DNA of 6,203 nucleotides from positions 1 to 6,203 of the forward strand of contig DYLB01000118.1 in the NCBI GenBank assembly GCA_020722305.1, given 5' to 3'. The stretch is from Anaerolinea thermophila (GTDB taxonomy: Bacteria; Chloroflexota; Anaerolineae; Anaerolineales; Villigracilaceae). Positions 1-5,878 of this stretch are shown here, piece after piece. Both the position numbers and the translations under genes were made by a program. Position 1 is the first letter of the stretch; the number at the start of each line of letters is the position of its first letter. Under the pieces are notes generated by a model. That model did no database searches. It saw nothing but the letters and a program-made list of their open reading frames with translations, and was not told the DNA's origin.

Positions 1-64
1 ATCGTTTTTCGCTTGGTGCTACGAGCCTGTCAAAGAGGTATTTTCAAGACAGCCTAAAAAATTG

Positions 65-206
65 TTGGCGCGCCAAAGCGCTGGGACAGGAATCCGCTAA
101 TCTTCGCAAATCATCGCGAATGTAAGACGGATTAGCGGGAATTCGCGGAGATTAGCGGACTCTTGGAGATGGCGGTAAAGCGCGCCCCATCGGTTTGGCG
201 CGCTAA
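65..206. repeat. Nested inverted-repeat element upstream of the YibE/F gene
   Basis: Two nested pairs of arms are visible. The outer pair is TTGGCGCGCCAAA (65-77) and TTTGGCGCGCTAA (194-206), which match in 12 of 13 positions when one is reverse-complemented; the left arm also contains a perfect 12-bp palindrome. The inner pair is TCCGCTAATCTTCGC (93-107) and GCGGAGATTAGCGGA (145-159), matching in 14 of 15. The right half is three successive 10-bp units (129-158) of the type GGATTAGCGG, and the left half holds related 10-bp units on the opposite strand. No open reading frame of note covers it. It is probably a dispersed intergenic repeat or a miniature non-coding element; it could also fold as RNA. 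Confidence 0.6.
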
Positions 207-241
207 CATGTTTTGAACTGCGCTTGTGGAGCAGCATTTCC

Positions 242-250
242 TGATAAGAT
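242..250 (+). promoter_or_regulatory. Extended -10 promoter element for the YibE/F gene
   Basis: The sequence TGATAAGAT fits an extended -10 element (TG, one base, then TAAGAT at 245-250). It ends six bases before the ATG at 257, so transcription would begin at or next to the start codon. No Shine-Dalgarno sequence lies between it and the ATG. A possible -35 (TTGTGG, 224-229) has a short 15-base spacer, which an extended -10 could tolerate. This suggests a leaderless mRNA, inferred from sequence alone. Confidence 0.4.
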
Positions 251-256
251 TACCCC

Positions 257-1462
257 ATGAAATCCAAAACCCTGCCTTTCGTCCTCTTCGGCCTGCTGGC
301 GGTGGCCGCCCTGGCCGCGTTCGTCGTCTGGGGCGTGCCTTACTTCTTCCAAACCCCCGTCCCCGAAATGAGCATCTCCACCCTCGGCGCGGGGACGGTG
401 AGGGCCGAAATCACCGCCATCCTCGAAGAAGGCATGATTGATCTTGGCAACGGCATCGAACAGCCCTATCAAATCATGCGCGTCCGCATCCTCGAAGGCG
501 AATTCGCCGACATCCCGATGGAAATAGACTACGGCAAACGCCAGATCCGCACCGACGACATCCGCTTCGACCCCGGCGACCGGGTCTTCGTCACCGTCGG
601 CCGCCGCCCCGACGGGGTCATCACCGCCTATTACGTCGACGCGGTCCGCAGCGCGCCGATGCTCTGGCTGCTGGGAACGTTTGTCGCCGCCATTCTGCTC
701 ATCAGCCGCTGGAAAGGCCTCCGCTCCCTGCTGGCCATGGCCTTCAGCCTGTTCATGGTCATCGGCTACATCATCCCGCACATCCTGGCGGGCGAAGACC
801 CGGTGCGGGTCAGCATCATCGGCTCGGCCATCCTGCTCGGCGTCTCGCTCTACCTCACTTACGGCTGGACGCTCAAAACCCACGCTTCGGTGCTTTCGAT
901 GTTACTGGTGCTGGTCATCACCGGCACGCTGGCCTGGTTCTTCATCGTCTTCACCCGGCTCACCGGCGTGGGCGACGAAAACGCCATGTTCCTGCTCCAG
1001 ATGCAGGATGTGACCATCAACCTGCGCGGGATTTTATTGGGCGGGATGCTGATCGGCGCGCTGGGCGTGCTGGACGACCTGGTCACGACCCAGGCCTCCG
1101 CCGTTTTCGAGCTTCACGCCGCCAACCCGGACCTCGGGGCCGGCGCGCTGTTCCGCAGCGGGATGCGCATCGGACAGGACCACGTGGCGGCCACGGTCAA
1201 CACCCTGGTGCTGGCCTACGCCGGGGCCTCCCTGCCGATGCTGCTGCTGTTCACGCTCGGCCAGGGCAACTACGGCTTCCTGGTCAACTATGCTTCGGTG
1301 GCGGAGGAGATCGTCCGCACCCTGGTCGGCTCGCTGGGGCTGGTCGCCGCCGTGCCGTTGACCACGCTGATCGCGGCCGAGCTAGCGCGCAACAGTCATC
1401 GCCTGGGGGAGTGGCGGCACTTCCTCGGCTCCGAAAACAGCCGCGAAGGACATCATCATTAG
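257..1462 (+). CDS. YibE/F family multi-pass membrane protein
   Basis: This 401-residue protein has the layout of the YibE/F family (YibE/F-like domain), integral membrane proteins of unproven function sometimes suggested to be transporters. A hydrophobic N-terminal segment (about residues 7-27) is followed by an extracytoplasmic region of about 100 residues rich in beta-type sequence, then about seven or eight membrane segments from residue 133 on. The family's conserved blocks are recognisable: GVLDDLVTTQAS at 270-281, HVAATVNTLVLAYAGASLP at 309-327, and a late EEIVRTLVGSLGL segment followed by AVPLTTLIAA. Length is typical for a full-length member. The protein ends in a natural GHHH tail. 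The ATG at 257 is preferred because it opens the hydrophobic segment, although it has no ribosome binding site; the adjacent -10 element points to a leaderless transcript. It appears to be monocistronic. The family call is secure; the transported substrate, if any, is unknown. Confidence 0.9.
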   Translation: MKSKTLPFVLFGLLAVAALAAFVVWGVPYFFQTPVPEMSISTLGAGTVRAEITAILEEGMIDLGNGIEQPYQIMRVRILEGEFADIPMEIDYGKRQIRTDDIRFDPGDRVFVTVGRRPDGVITAYYVDAVRSAPMLWLLGTFVAAILLISRWKGLRSLLAMAFSLFMVIGYIIPHILAGEDPVRVSIIGSAILLGVSLYLTYGWTLKTHASVLSMLLVLVITGTLAWFFIVFTRLTGVGDENAMFLLQMQDVTINLRGILLGGMLIGALGVLDDLVTTQASAVFELHAANPDLGAGALFRSGMRIGQDHVAATVNTLVLAYAGASLPMLLLFTLGQGNYGFLVNYASVAEEIVRTLVGSLGLVAAVPLTTLIAAELARNSHRLGEWRHFLGSENSREGHHH

Positions 1463-1466
1463 ATTC

Positions 1467-1576
1467 TGTCATTGCGAGGGCGGCGCTCTTCCGCCCGAAG
1501 CAATCCCATGCACGCAACCAGGAGACTGCTTCGACTGCGCTCAGCGCGGGGCTGCTTCGCTACTCTCGCAGTGACA
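1467..1576. repeat. Degenerate palindromic intergenic repeat (TGTCATTGCGAG...CTCGCAGTGACA)
   Basis: The outer arms are TGTCATTGCGAG (1467-1478) and CTCGCAGTGACA (1565-1576), 11 of 12 complementary, with the odd pair a possible G-U in RNA. The inner arms are CGAAGCAATC (1496-1505) and GACTGCTTCG (1524-1533), 9 of 10 complementary. A second CTGCTTCG copy occurs at 1552-1559, so a piece of about 26 bp seems duplicated or inserted in the right half. The pattern resembles a palindromic repeat recalled from intergenic regions of many bacteria. Lying just after the YibE/F stop codon, it may help end or stabilise that transcript, but it lacks a T-run. Confidence 0.65.
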
Positions 1577-1583
1577 TTCGTCC

Positions 1584-1610
1584 TGCAACTCTCGCCGACT
1601 CACGTGCGTA
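1584..1610 (+). promoter_or_regulatory. Possible ECF-type autoregulatory promoter of the sigma operon
   Basis: TGCAAC (1584-1589) and CGTA (1607-1610) are separated by 17 bases. This resembles promoters read by ECF sigma factors, which often have an AAC-containing -35 and a CGT-containing -10 about 16-17 bases apart. Many ECF operons are self-activating, so the position, 33 bases before the sigma start codon, is reasonable. The match is short, and chance similarity cannot be excluded. Confidence 0.25.
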
Positions 1611-1642
1611 TATGCCCATAGACGCCCCCCAGAGGAAATGCC

Positions 1643-2245
1643 GTGAACGAAGAACAGGTCTGGATTCTCCAGGCCCAGCGAGGCGATGACGACGCCTTCA
1701 CCAACCTGGTCGAAACTTACCAGAAACCGGTCTACAACCTGTGCTACCGCATGTTGGGCGAACCTGAATACGCCGAAGATGCCGCCCAGGAGACCTTTTT
1801 GCGTGCCTATCAACACATAGGCCGTTACGACATCAACCGACCCTTTGCCACCTGGCTGCTTTCGATTGCAGCCCACTACTGCATTGACCGGCTGCGCCGC
1901 CGCCGTCTGCCGACCTTTTCGATGGATGCCGAAACCGACGAAGGTTACGAGATCGAAATCCCCGACGCGGCCGCGCCCACCCCCGAAGCCGAAGCCGTCC
2001 GCAGCGAACAGCGCGAACAGATCCACCAGTTGATCCAGTCGCTGGACTCGATTGACCGGGCCGCCATCGTGCTGCGCTACTGGTACGACTTTTCTGAAGT
2101 CGAGATTGCCGAATCACTCTCTCTGACCGTCCCGGCGGTAAAGAGTCGCCTGCACCGGGCGCGCCGCGCCCTGGCCAAAAAGTGGGAAGACTCGTCTGCC
2201 CAGCCCGGTATGGAAAGGAGGCCCTATGAAACACCGGCCTTTTGA
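1643..2245 (+). CDS. ECF-type RNA polymerase sigma factor (sigma-70 family)
   Basis: This 200-residue protein has the two-domain build of extracytoplasmic-function sigma factors, which direct RNA polymerase to a small regulon when released from an anti-sigma factor. Sigma region 2 spans about residues 18-88, with EDAAQETFLRAY (45-56) and the -10-recognising stretch ending in ATWLLSIAAHYCIDRLRRRR. An acidic, proline- and alanine-rich linker (about 94-118) leads to region 4 (about 125-179), with the helix-turn-helix end VPAVKSRLHRARRALAK that contacts the -35 element. The start is GTG at 1643, preceded by AGAGG at 1631-1635 with 7 bases of spacing. The gene overlaps the next one by 20 bases, indicating translational coupling with its anti-sigma factor. 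No C-terminal extension domain is present. The ECF subgroup and the target promoters cannot be read from the sequence. Confidence 0.95.
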   Translation: MNEEQVWILQAQRGDDDAFTNLVETYQKPVYNLCYRMLGEPEYAEDAAQETFLRAYQHIGRYDINRPFATWLLSIAAHYCIDRLRRRRLPTFSMDAETDEGYEIEIPDAAAPTPEAEAVRSEQREQIHQLIQSLDSIDRAAIVLRYWYDFSEVEIAESLSLTVPAVKSRLHRARRALAKKWEDSSAQPGMERRPYETPAF

Positions 2246-2750
2246 AGATTGGCTGCTCAACGATGAGCGCCTGACCCCTGATCAGAACCGCGACCTGCAA
2301 ACTCACCTGCGCGAGTGCCGCTCCTGCTCGGCCCTGGCCGAAGTCAACCTGGCCCTGCGCTCGGCCCGAGGGACGGCCCCGGCTCCGGGTTTCGCGGCCC
2401 GTTTCCGGTTCCGGCTCGCCGCGCAGCGCGCTCTCCAGCGCAGGCGGATGGTCGCCGGCGTAACGGTATTGACCGTCGGCGGGCTGGCCATCCTGTCCCT
2501 CTTGCTCTGGCCGTTCCTGGCGGCAGCCATTCAGAACCCAACCGATCTGCTGGTCAGTTGGGCTTCGACGTTGACCGCCATTTCAGGCTGGATCGAAGCC
2601 CTGGTCCAGGCGGGGGCCGTGATCGGGCGCGTCATCCCGGGTTTCGTCCCCCCTTACGGCTGGATGATCCTTCTCTCGGCCGTCAGCGGGCTGGCCCTGC
2701 TTTGGGGCGTATCTTTCTGGAGATTCACGCGGGTTTCACATCGCGCGTAA
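2226..2750 (+). CDS. Membrane anti-sigma factor with zinc-finger (zf-HC2/ZAS-like) domain
   Basis: The 174-residue product has an N-terminal cytoplasmic domain with the motif H27-x3-C31-x2-C34, the hallmark of zinc-binding anti-sigma domains that clamp ECF sigma factors. A basic segment (about 59-74) precedes a first membrane helix (about 76-102); a loop of about 40 residues, itself fairly hydrophobic, follows, and a second membrane helix lies at about 146-165. Both ends would face the cytoplasm, leaving the central loop as the likely outside sensing part. The ATG at 2226 lies inside the 3' end of the sigma gene and has a strong AAGGAGG (2215-2221) four bases upstream. Its role would be to hold the sigma factor inactive until an envelope signal arrives. 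Whether release is by proteolysis or by redox change at the zinc site is unknown. Confidence 0.88.
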   Translation: MKHRPFEDWLLNDERLTPDQNRDLQTHLRECRSCSALAEVNLALRSARGTAPAPGFAARFRFRLAAQRALQRRRMVAGVTVLTVGGLAILSLLLWPFLAAAIQNPTDLLVSWASTLTAISGWIEALVQAGAVIGRVIPGFVPPYGWMILLSAVSGLALLWGVSFWRFTRVSHRA

Positions 2751-2766
2751 ACATGGGAGCGAGACG

Positions 2767-3774
2767 ATGAAAACCAAAACGAAACTTTTTTCCCTGCTGC
2801 TGGTCTTGCTGCTCCTGCTCGTGCCGACGGGTTCGGTGGCGGCCGCGGGCCTGATGGACGGCAGGGTGATCGTCGCCAATACCTTTGTCCTGCCCGGCGG
2901 TGAGACTCTGAACGGCGACCTGGTCATTTTTGGCGGCACCGGGATGGTCGAAGCGGGGGCGACCGTCAACGGCGATACCGTGCTTGTCGGCGGCAGCCTG
3001 ACCATAGACGGCGAGGTCAACGGAGATGTGGTGGTCGTCGGCGGGGTTTTGTCGTTGGGGGAGGCTTCGGTCGTGCATGGCAACGTGTCCACAGTGGGGG
3101 CGACGCTGGACCGGGCGGAAGGCTCGGTGGTGGAGGGCGAGATTTACACCACCGCCACCGGCTACGGCCCCGGCGAAGATGTCACCCCGAATGTCCCCAC
3201 CCCGCCTGCGCCTCCGATCCCGAACGTGGAGGTTAATCCACCGTCCCCGTTGAATACCGCCATCAATATCTTTGGCCGGGCGCTGATGCTCGGCCTGCTG
3301 GCCGCCTTGCTGGCCGTTTTCCTGCCGGAGCAAATGGGACGCGTTTCGCAGGCCGTCCTGGCCCAGCCGCTGCTGACCGGCGGGATGGGCCTGTTGACGA
3401 TTGTCGTCGTCCCAGTGGGGATGCTGATCCTGGCCGTGACCATTATCCTGATCCCGGTTTCGGCGCTGGTCTTCCTGGTCTGGCTATTGGCGATGCTCTT
3501 CGGCTGGATCGCCATCGGGACCGAGTTCGGCATCCGCCTGGCCCGCAGCAGCACCAACCCCTGGCCGGCCTGGCTTTCGGCCGGATTGGGCACTTTCCTG
3601 TTGACCATCGTGGCGAACGGCATCGGCGAGTTCGTCTGGTGTGTCGGCTGGTTGCTCCCCTTCGTGATCTCCATCATCGGCCTGGGCGGCGTGGTGATGA
3701 CCCGCTTCGGGATGCAAGTAGCGCTGCCGCCGGTGGTCGTTCCTCCACCTGCACCGCCCGCAGCGGAAGAATAA
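2767..3774 (+). CDS. Secreted/membrane protein with bactofilin-like beta-helical repeats
   Basis: This 335-residue protein begins with a clear signal peptide: KTKTK, a leucine-rich core, then a probable cleavage site after A25-A26-A27. Residues about 30-128 form repeated beta-strand turns of bactofilin (polymer-forming) type, with NGD at 49-51, 68-70 and 85-87, each followed by a hydrophobic run and GG (56-57, 75-76, 92-93), plus weaker turns HGN (104-106) and EGE (123-125). A proline-rich linker (about 141-161) leads to a C-terminal domain with about four or five membrane helices (from about 166 to 313) and a final PPPAPPAAEE tail. Classical bactofilins are cytoplasmic; here the signal peptide puts the repeat domain outside the membrane. 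The gene is 16 bases after the anti-sigma gene, with GGAG at 2756-2759, so it belongs to the sigma operon. It may be an envelope scaffold, a sensor, or a regulon effector. Exact function unknown. Confidence 0.8.
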   Translation: MKTKTKLFSLLLVLLLLLVPTGSVAAAGLMDGRVIVANTFVLPGGETLNGDLVIFGGTGMVEAGATVNGDTVLVGGSLTIDGEVNGDVVVVGGVLSLGEASVVHGNVSTVGATLDRAEGSVVEGEIYTTATGYGPGEDVTPNVPTPPAPPIPNVEVNPPSPLNTAINIFGRALMLGLLAALLAVFLPEQMGRVSQAVLAQPLLTGGMGLLTIVVVPVGMLILAVTIILIPVSALVFLVWLLAMLFGWIAIGTEFGIRLARSSTNPWPAWLSAGLGTFLLTIVANGIGEFVWCVGWLLPFVISIIGLGGVVMTRFGMQVALPPVVVPPPAPPAAEE

Positions 3775-3797
3775 CCTCCAACCTTTCAAAGCTATCA

Positions 3798-3827
3798 GGC
3801 TCCCTGGCCAAAACCGGGGAGCCTTTT
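3798..3827 (+). terminator. Rho-independent terminator of the sigma operon
   Basis: A 10-bp stem, GGCTCCCTGG paired with CCGGGGAGCC (one T-G wobble), closes a six-base CCAAAA loop and is followed by TTTT at 3824-3827. It begins 23 bases after the stop codon of the bactofilin-like gene, so it should end the sigma/anti-sigma/surface-protein transcript and separate it from the next promoter. Confidence 0.85.
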
Positions 3828-3883
3828 CGCGTTATCGCATCACTCATAACGATTTTGAAAACGGAATCTTAGACCAGAAAAGG

Positions 3884-3889
3884 TATAAT
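3884..3889 (+). promoter_or_regulatory. -10 element (TATAAT) for the C45 hydrolase gene
   Basis: A perfect TATAAT consensus lies 51 bases before the ATG at 3941. TTGAAA at 3855-3860 would be a good -35, but its 23-base spacer is too long; no better -35 is evident at 16-18 bases. Transcription would start near 3896. Confidence 0.6.
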
Positions 3890-3893
3890 CGCC

Positions 3894-3915
3894 CTGCCCT
3901 GGTCAACCGGGGCGG
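3894..3915 (+). promoter_or_regulatory. 5' UTR hairpin before the C45 hydrolase gene
   Basis: Bases 3894-3902 pair with 3907-3915 to give a 9-bp stem (two G-U wobbles) closed by the tetraloop TCAA. It falls at the predicted 5' end of the mRNA, where such a hairpin could protect the message from 5' decay. The ribosome binding site at 3927-3931 lies outside the stem, so it would not block translation. Confidence 0.45.
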
Positions 3916-3940
3916 TTGTAAGCATTGGAGGTAAAAAAGT

Positions 3941-5050
3941 ATGACGACAAAATCAAGTTTCAAATCCCCTGCCCACGCGACCCCGCCGCCGCTGGTGCGC
4001 GTCAAAGGGACGCACCGCGAAATGGGCCAGCAGATCGGCGAAACCTGCAAAAAGCAGGTCCGGCACAGCGTGGAAAATGCGCGCGTCCTGCTAGACAGCG
4101 CCTACGACAAGCTCGAACTGACCTGGGAGGGGGCGCAGATCCAGGCGCGCAAGTACCTGCCCTTTGCCCAGGAACGCTACCAGCAATACGTGGACGAAAT
4201 GATCGGGATTGCCGAGGGGGCTGGGGTTTCCTTCGATGAACTGTCGGTTGTCAATGCGATGGAAGCCGTCACCACCGACGCGCTGCACCTGACCCGCTGC
4301 ACCAGCTTCGCGGTCAACGACGAACGCACCGCCGACGGGCACGTGCTGATCGCCCACAACGAAGACTGGGTCCCCGAAGACGAGGATGACGTCTTTGTCA
4401 TCCATGCCACGCCGGACAACGAACCGCCCTTCCTGGCGATGACTTACGGCGGCCTGCTGCCGAACATTGGATTCAACGCCTACGGGGTCGGCCAGTTCAT
4501 CGACTCGGTCTATGCCAACGACTCGCGCATCGGCATCCCGCGCGTGATCGTGTCGCGGGCGGTCCTGGCAGCCCGGACTCCGGCCCAGGCCATCCGCAGC
4601 ACACTGGTGCATCACCGGGCCGCGGGGTACAACCATCTCATCGCCCACGAGAGCGGCGAAATGTACAGCGTGGAGGTGTCGGCCCGGCGCTTCTCGCTGA
4701 TCTACGCCGAGGAAGGCTTTCTCGTCCACACCAACCACTTTCTCTCCCCCAACATGCAGGCCATCGAGGACGAACCGGACGCATTGATCAGTTCGCGGGT
4801 GCGCTATTTCCGCGCCCTGCGCCTGCTCAAGCAGACCGAGCTGCACACCATCAAGACTTTGCAGGCGATCCAGCGCGACCACGTCAACCACTCGGATTCG
4901 ATCTGCAACCACTCGATGGACGACGTGGACCCCCTGGACCGGGAGAAGACGATCAACGCCATGGTGGTGGACCTGACCGCCCGCGAGATGCACATCGCCT
5001 GGGGGAGTCCGTGCGCCAATTCGTACCATACTTACCACCTGGACGCGTAA
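3941..5050 (+). CDS. C45-type autoproteolytic acyltransferase/hydrolase (AAT family)
   Basis: The 369-residue protein resembles the acyl-CoA:6-aminopenicillanate acyltransferase family (MEROPS C45), N-terminal nucleophile enzymes that cut themselves before a catalytic cysteine and then transfer or hydrolyse acyl groups or amide bonds. The N-terminal signature VKGTHREMGQQIG is at 21-33. The probable nucleophile is C120 in RCTSFAV; AHNEDW (138-143) and VHTNHF (262-267) match other conserved family blocks. Self-cleavage would give about 119- and 250-residue chains. The residue before the cysteine is Arg rather than the Gly of the fungal enzyme. There is no signal peptide, so the enzyme is probably cytoplasmic. 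GGAGG at 3927-3931, nine bases before the ATG, supports the start. The gene stands alone between its own promoter and a terminator. The substrate is unknown; bacterial homologues need not act on penicillins. Confidence 0.88.
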   Translation: MTTKSSFKSPAHATPPPLVRVKGTHREMGQQIGETCKKQVRHSVENARVLLDSAYDKLELTWEGAQIQARKYLPFAQERYQQYVDEMIGIAEGAGVSFDELSVVNAMEAVTTDALHLTRCTSFAVNDERTADGHVLIAHNEDWVPEDEDDVFVIHATPDNEPPFLAMTYGGLLPNIGFNAYGVGQFIDSVYANDSRIGIPRVIVSRAVLAARTPAQAIRSTLVHHRAAGYNHLIAHESGEMYSVEVSARRFSLIYAEEGFLVHTNHFLSPNMQAIEDEPDALISSRVRYFRALRLLKQTELHTIKTLQAIQRDHVNHSDSICNHSMDDVDPLDREKTINAMVVDLTAREMHIAWGSPCANSYHTYHLDA

Positions 5051-5051
5051 C

Positions 5052-5097
5052 GCGGCATTCATGCCGCAGCCAAACGTATCGCCGGCCTGCGGTCGGC
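5052..5097. repeat. Two small hairpins after the C45 gene
   Basis: GCGGCA/TGCCGC (5052-5057 and 5062-5067) forms a 6-bp stem with a TTCA loop starting one base after the stop codon. A second stem pairs GCCGGCC (5081-5087) with GGTCGGC (5091-5097), including one wobble, around a three-base loop. Neither has a T-run, so they may protect the mRNA 3' end ahead of the real terminator at 5103-5138. Confidence 0.4.
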
Positions 5098-5102
5098 ATT
5101 AT

Positions 5103-5138
5103 AAAATCCCCGCAGGTTCATTGCCTGACGGGGATTTT
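5103..5138. terminator. Bidirectional terminator between convergent C45 and phoU genes
   Basis: AAAATCCCCG (5103-5112) pairs perfectly with CGGGGATTTT (5129-5138); the stem continues CAGG/CCTG with one bulged A, around a seven-base loop. Because the arms end in A-tract and T-tract, it presents a U-run after the stem on both strands. It serves the + strand C45 gene and the - strand phoU gene, whose stop codon lies 20 bases away. Confidence 0.9.
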
Positions 5139-5158
5139 GTGTTCCGGTTCTGACGGCC

Positions 5159-5845
5159 TTACGGCTTTCCTTCGCCCAGCTCGTCCCAGCTGGAATCGAT
5201 CTCCTGGATTTCGCCGGTGGCGATAAAGATCGTCCGCTCGCAGATGTTGGTGACCCGGTCGCTCAGGCGCTCCAGGTTGTGGGCGGCCCAGAGCAGCCAG
5301 TTGGCGCGCTCGATGTTCTTCGGGTCGGATAAGATGTAGGTGATCAGCTCGCGATAGACCTGGTTGTAGAGCATGTCCACTTCGTCGTCTTCGCGGGGGA
5401 TGGCCCGGGCAGTCTCTGCATCTTCATTGACGAAAGCGGTCAAGGCGCGGTGGAGCATATCAGTGCCTTTTTCGGCCATGCGCGGGATGTCAATCAATGG
5501 TTTGAGCAGAGGCTGGTCGCCCATGCGGATGTTGATGATAGCGATGCCCTTGGCGTAATCGCCCATCCGTTCGATCTCGCTGGCCACATCCAGGATGGAG
5601 GCCAGCAGGCGCAGGTCGTGGGCCATCGGCTGCTGGGTGGCGATCAAGACCATCACCTGGTTCTCGATCTCGAAACGTTTCTCATTGACCTTGCGGTCGG
5701 CCTCGATGACTTTTCGCGAGGCCTGCGCGTCCCGTTTTTTGAGCGCCTGGACCGAGTCCAGCACCGCTTGCTCGACCATGCTGCCCAGGACCAGGATGTC
5801 GTCCTTCACTTGCTGCAATTCATTCTCGAAAGTTTTTCGTAACAT
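5159..5845 (-). CDS. phoU: Phosphate signalling complex protein PhoU
   Basis: PhoU is a cytoplasmic helical protein that links the PstSCAB phosphate transporter to the phosphate-sensing histidine kinase and keeps the Pho regulon off when phosphate is plentiful. The 228-residue sequence shows the two mirrored three-helix PhoU domains with their metal-site motifs: EIERMGDYAKGIA (about 90-102) and LERLSDRVTNICE (about 191-203). It begins with MLRKTFENELQQVKDDI, like other PhoU proteins, and its length is normal for the family. I place the start at the ATG at 5845, with GAGGT just upstream, rather than the in-frame TTG at 5866, because that TTG overlaps the TATAAT promoter element. The gene follows pstB in the same direction, the usual pst order, with about 104 bases between them holding a promoter and a hairpin. 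Confidence 0.96.
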   Translation of the reverse strand: MLRKTFENELQQVKDDILVLGSMVEQAVLDSVQALKKRDAQASRKVIEADRKVNEKRFEIENQVMVLIATQQPMAHDLRLLASILDVASEIERMGDYAKGIAIINIRMGDQPLLKPLIDIPRMAEKGTDMLHRALTAFVNEDAETARAIPREDDEVDMLYNQVYRELITYILSDPKNIERANWLLWAAHNLERLSDRVTNICERTIFIATGEIQEIDSSWDELGEGKP

Positions 5846-5865
5846 AGGATACCTCGTCTGTCCCA

Positions 5866-5871
5866 ATTATA
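5866..5871 (-). promoter_or_regulatory. -10 element (TATAAT) upstream of phoU
   Basis: On the minus strand the sequence reads TATAAT, 20 bases before the phoU ATG at 5845, giving a predicted leader of about 14 bases that contains the ribosome binding site. A convincing -35 is not visible; the region where it would sit is the left arm of the inverted repeat. No Pho-box-like direct repeats are seen. It would allow phoU to be expressed apart from the rest of the pst operon. Confidence 0.55.
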
Positions 5872-5878
5872 CCCAGGG

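Larger units (their letters stand above)
1..256. other. Non-coding leader region at the left edge
   Basis: I see no credible gene here. The stretch holds a weak inverted repeat CTGTC/GACAG (27-31 and 48-52), the nested repeat element at 65-206, and the promoter of the YibE/F gene near 242-250. The left 60 bases may be the upstream flank of a gene outside the window, but nothing identifies it. Confidence 0.5.

Noticed and set aside
129..158. 10-bp tandem units as a CRISPR array
   Set aside because: The units are far too short, have no spacers and form an inverted structure.
203..883. Long minus-strand open frame opposite the YibE/F gene
   Set aside because: Its product is rich in D, G, A and H without any recognisable domain, as expected for the antisense of a GC-rich gene; the + strand gene has clear family motifs.
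1451..1462. Histidine tail at the end of the YibE/F protein, as if from a cloning tag
   Set aside because: Only three histidines, followed by natural intergenic repeat sequence; no vector sequence is seen.
1411..1689. Plus-strand open frame bridging the YibE/F end and the sigma start
   Set aside because: It consists of the out-of-frame end of one gene plus repeat sequence; no ribosome binding site or domain.
1541..2026. Minus-strand open frame across the repeat and the sigma gene
   Set aside because: It runs through an intergenic repeat and antisense to well-conserved sigma-factor regions.
3855..3860. TTGAAA as the -35 of the C45 promoter
   Set aside because: The spacer to TATAAT is 23 bases, too long for a standard sigma-70-type promoter.
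4091..5062. 323-residue minus-strand open frame opposite the C45 gene
   Set aside because: Low-complexity V/D/G/H composition and no family motifs; it mirrors the codon bias of the real gene.
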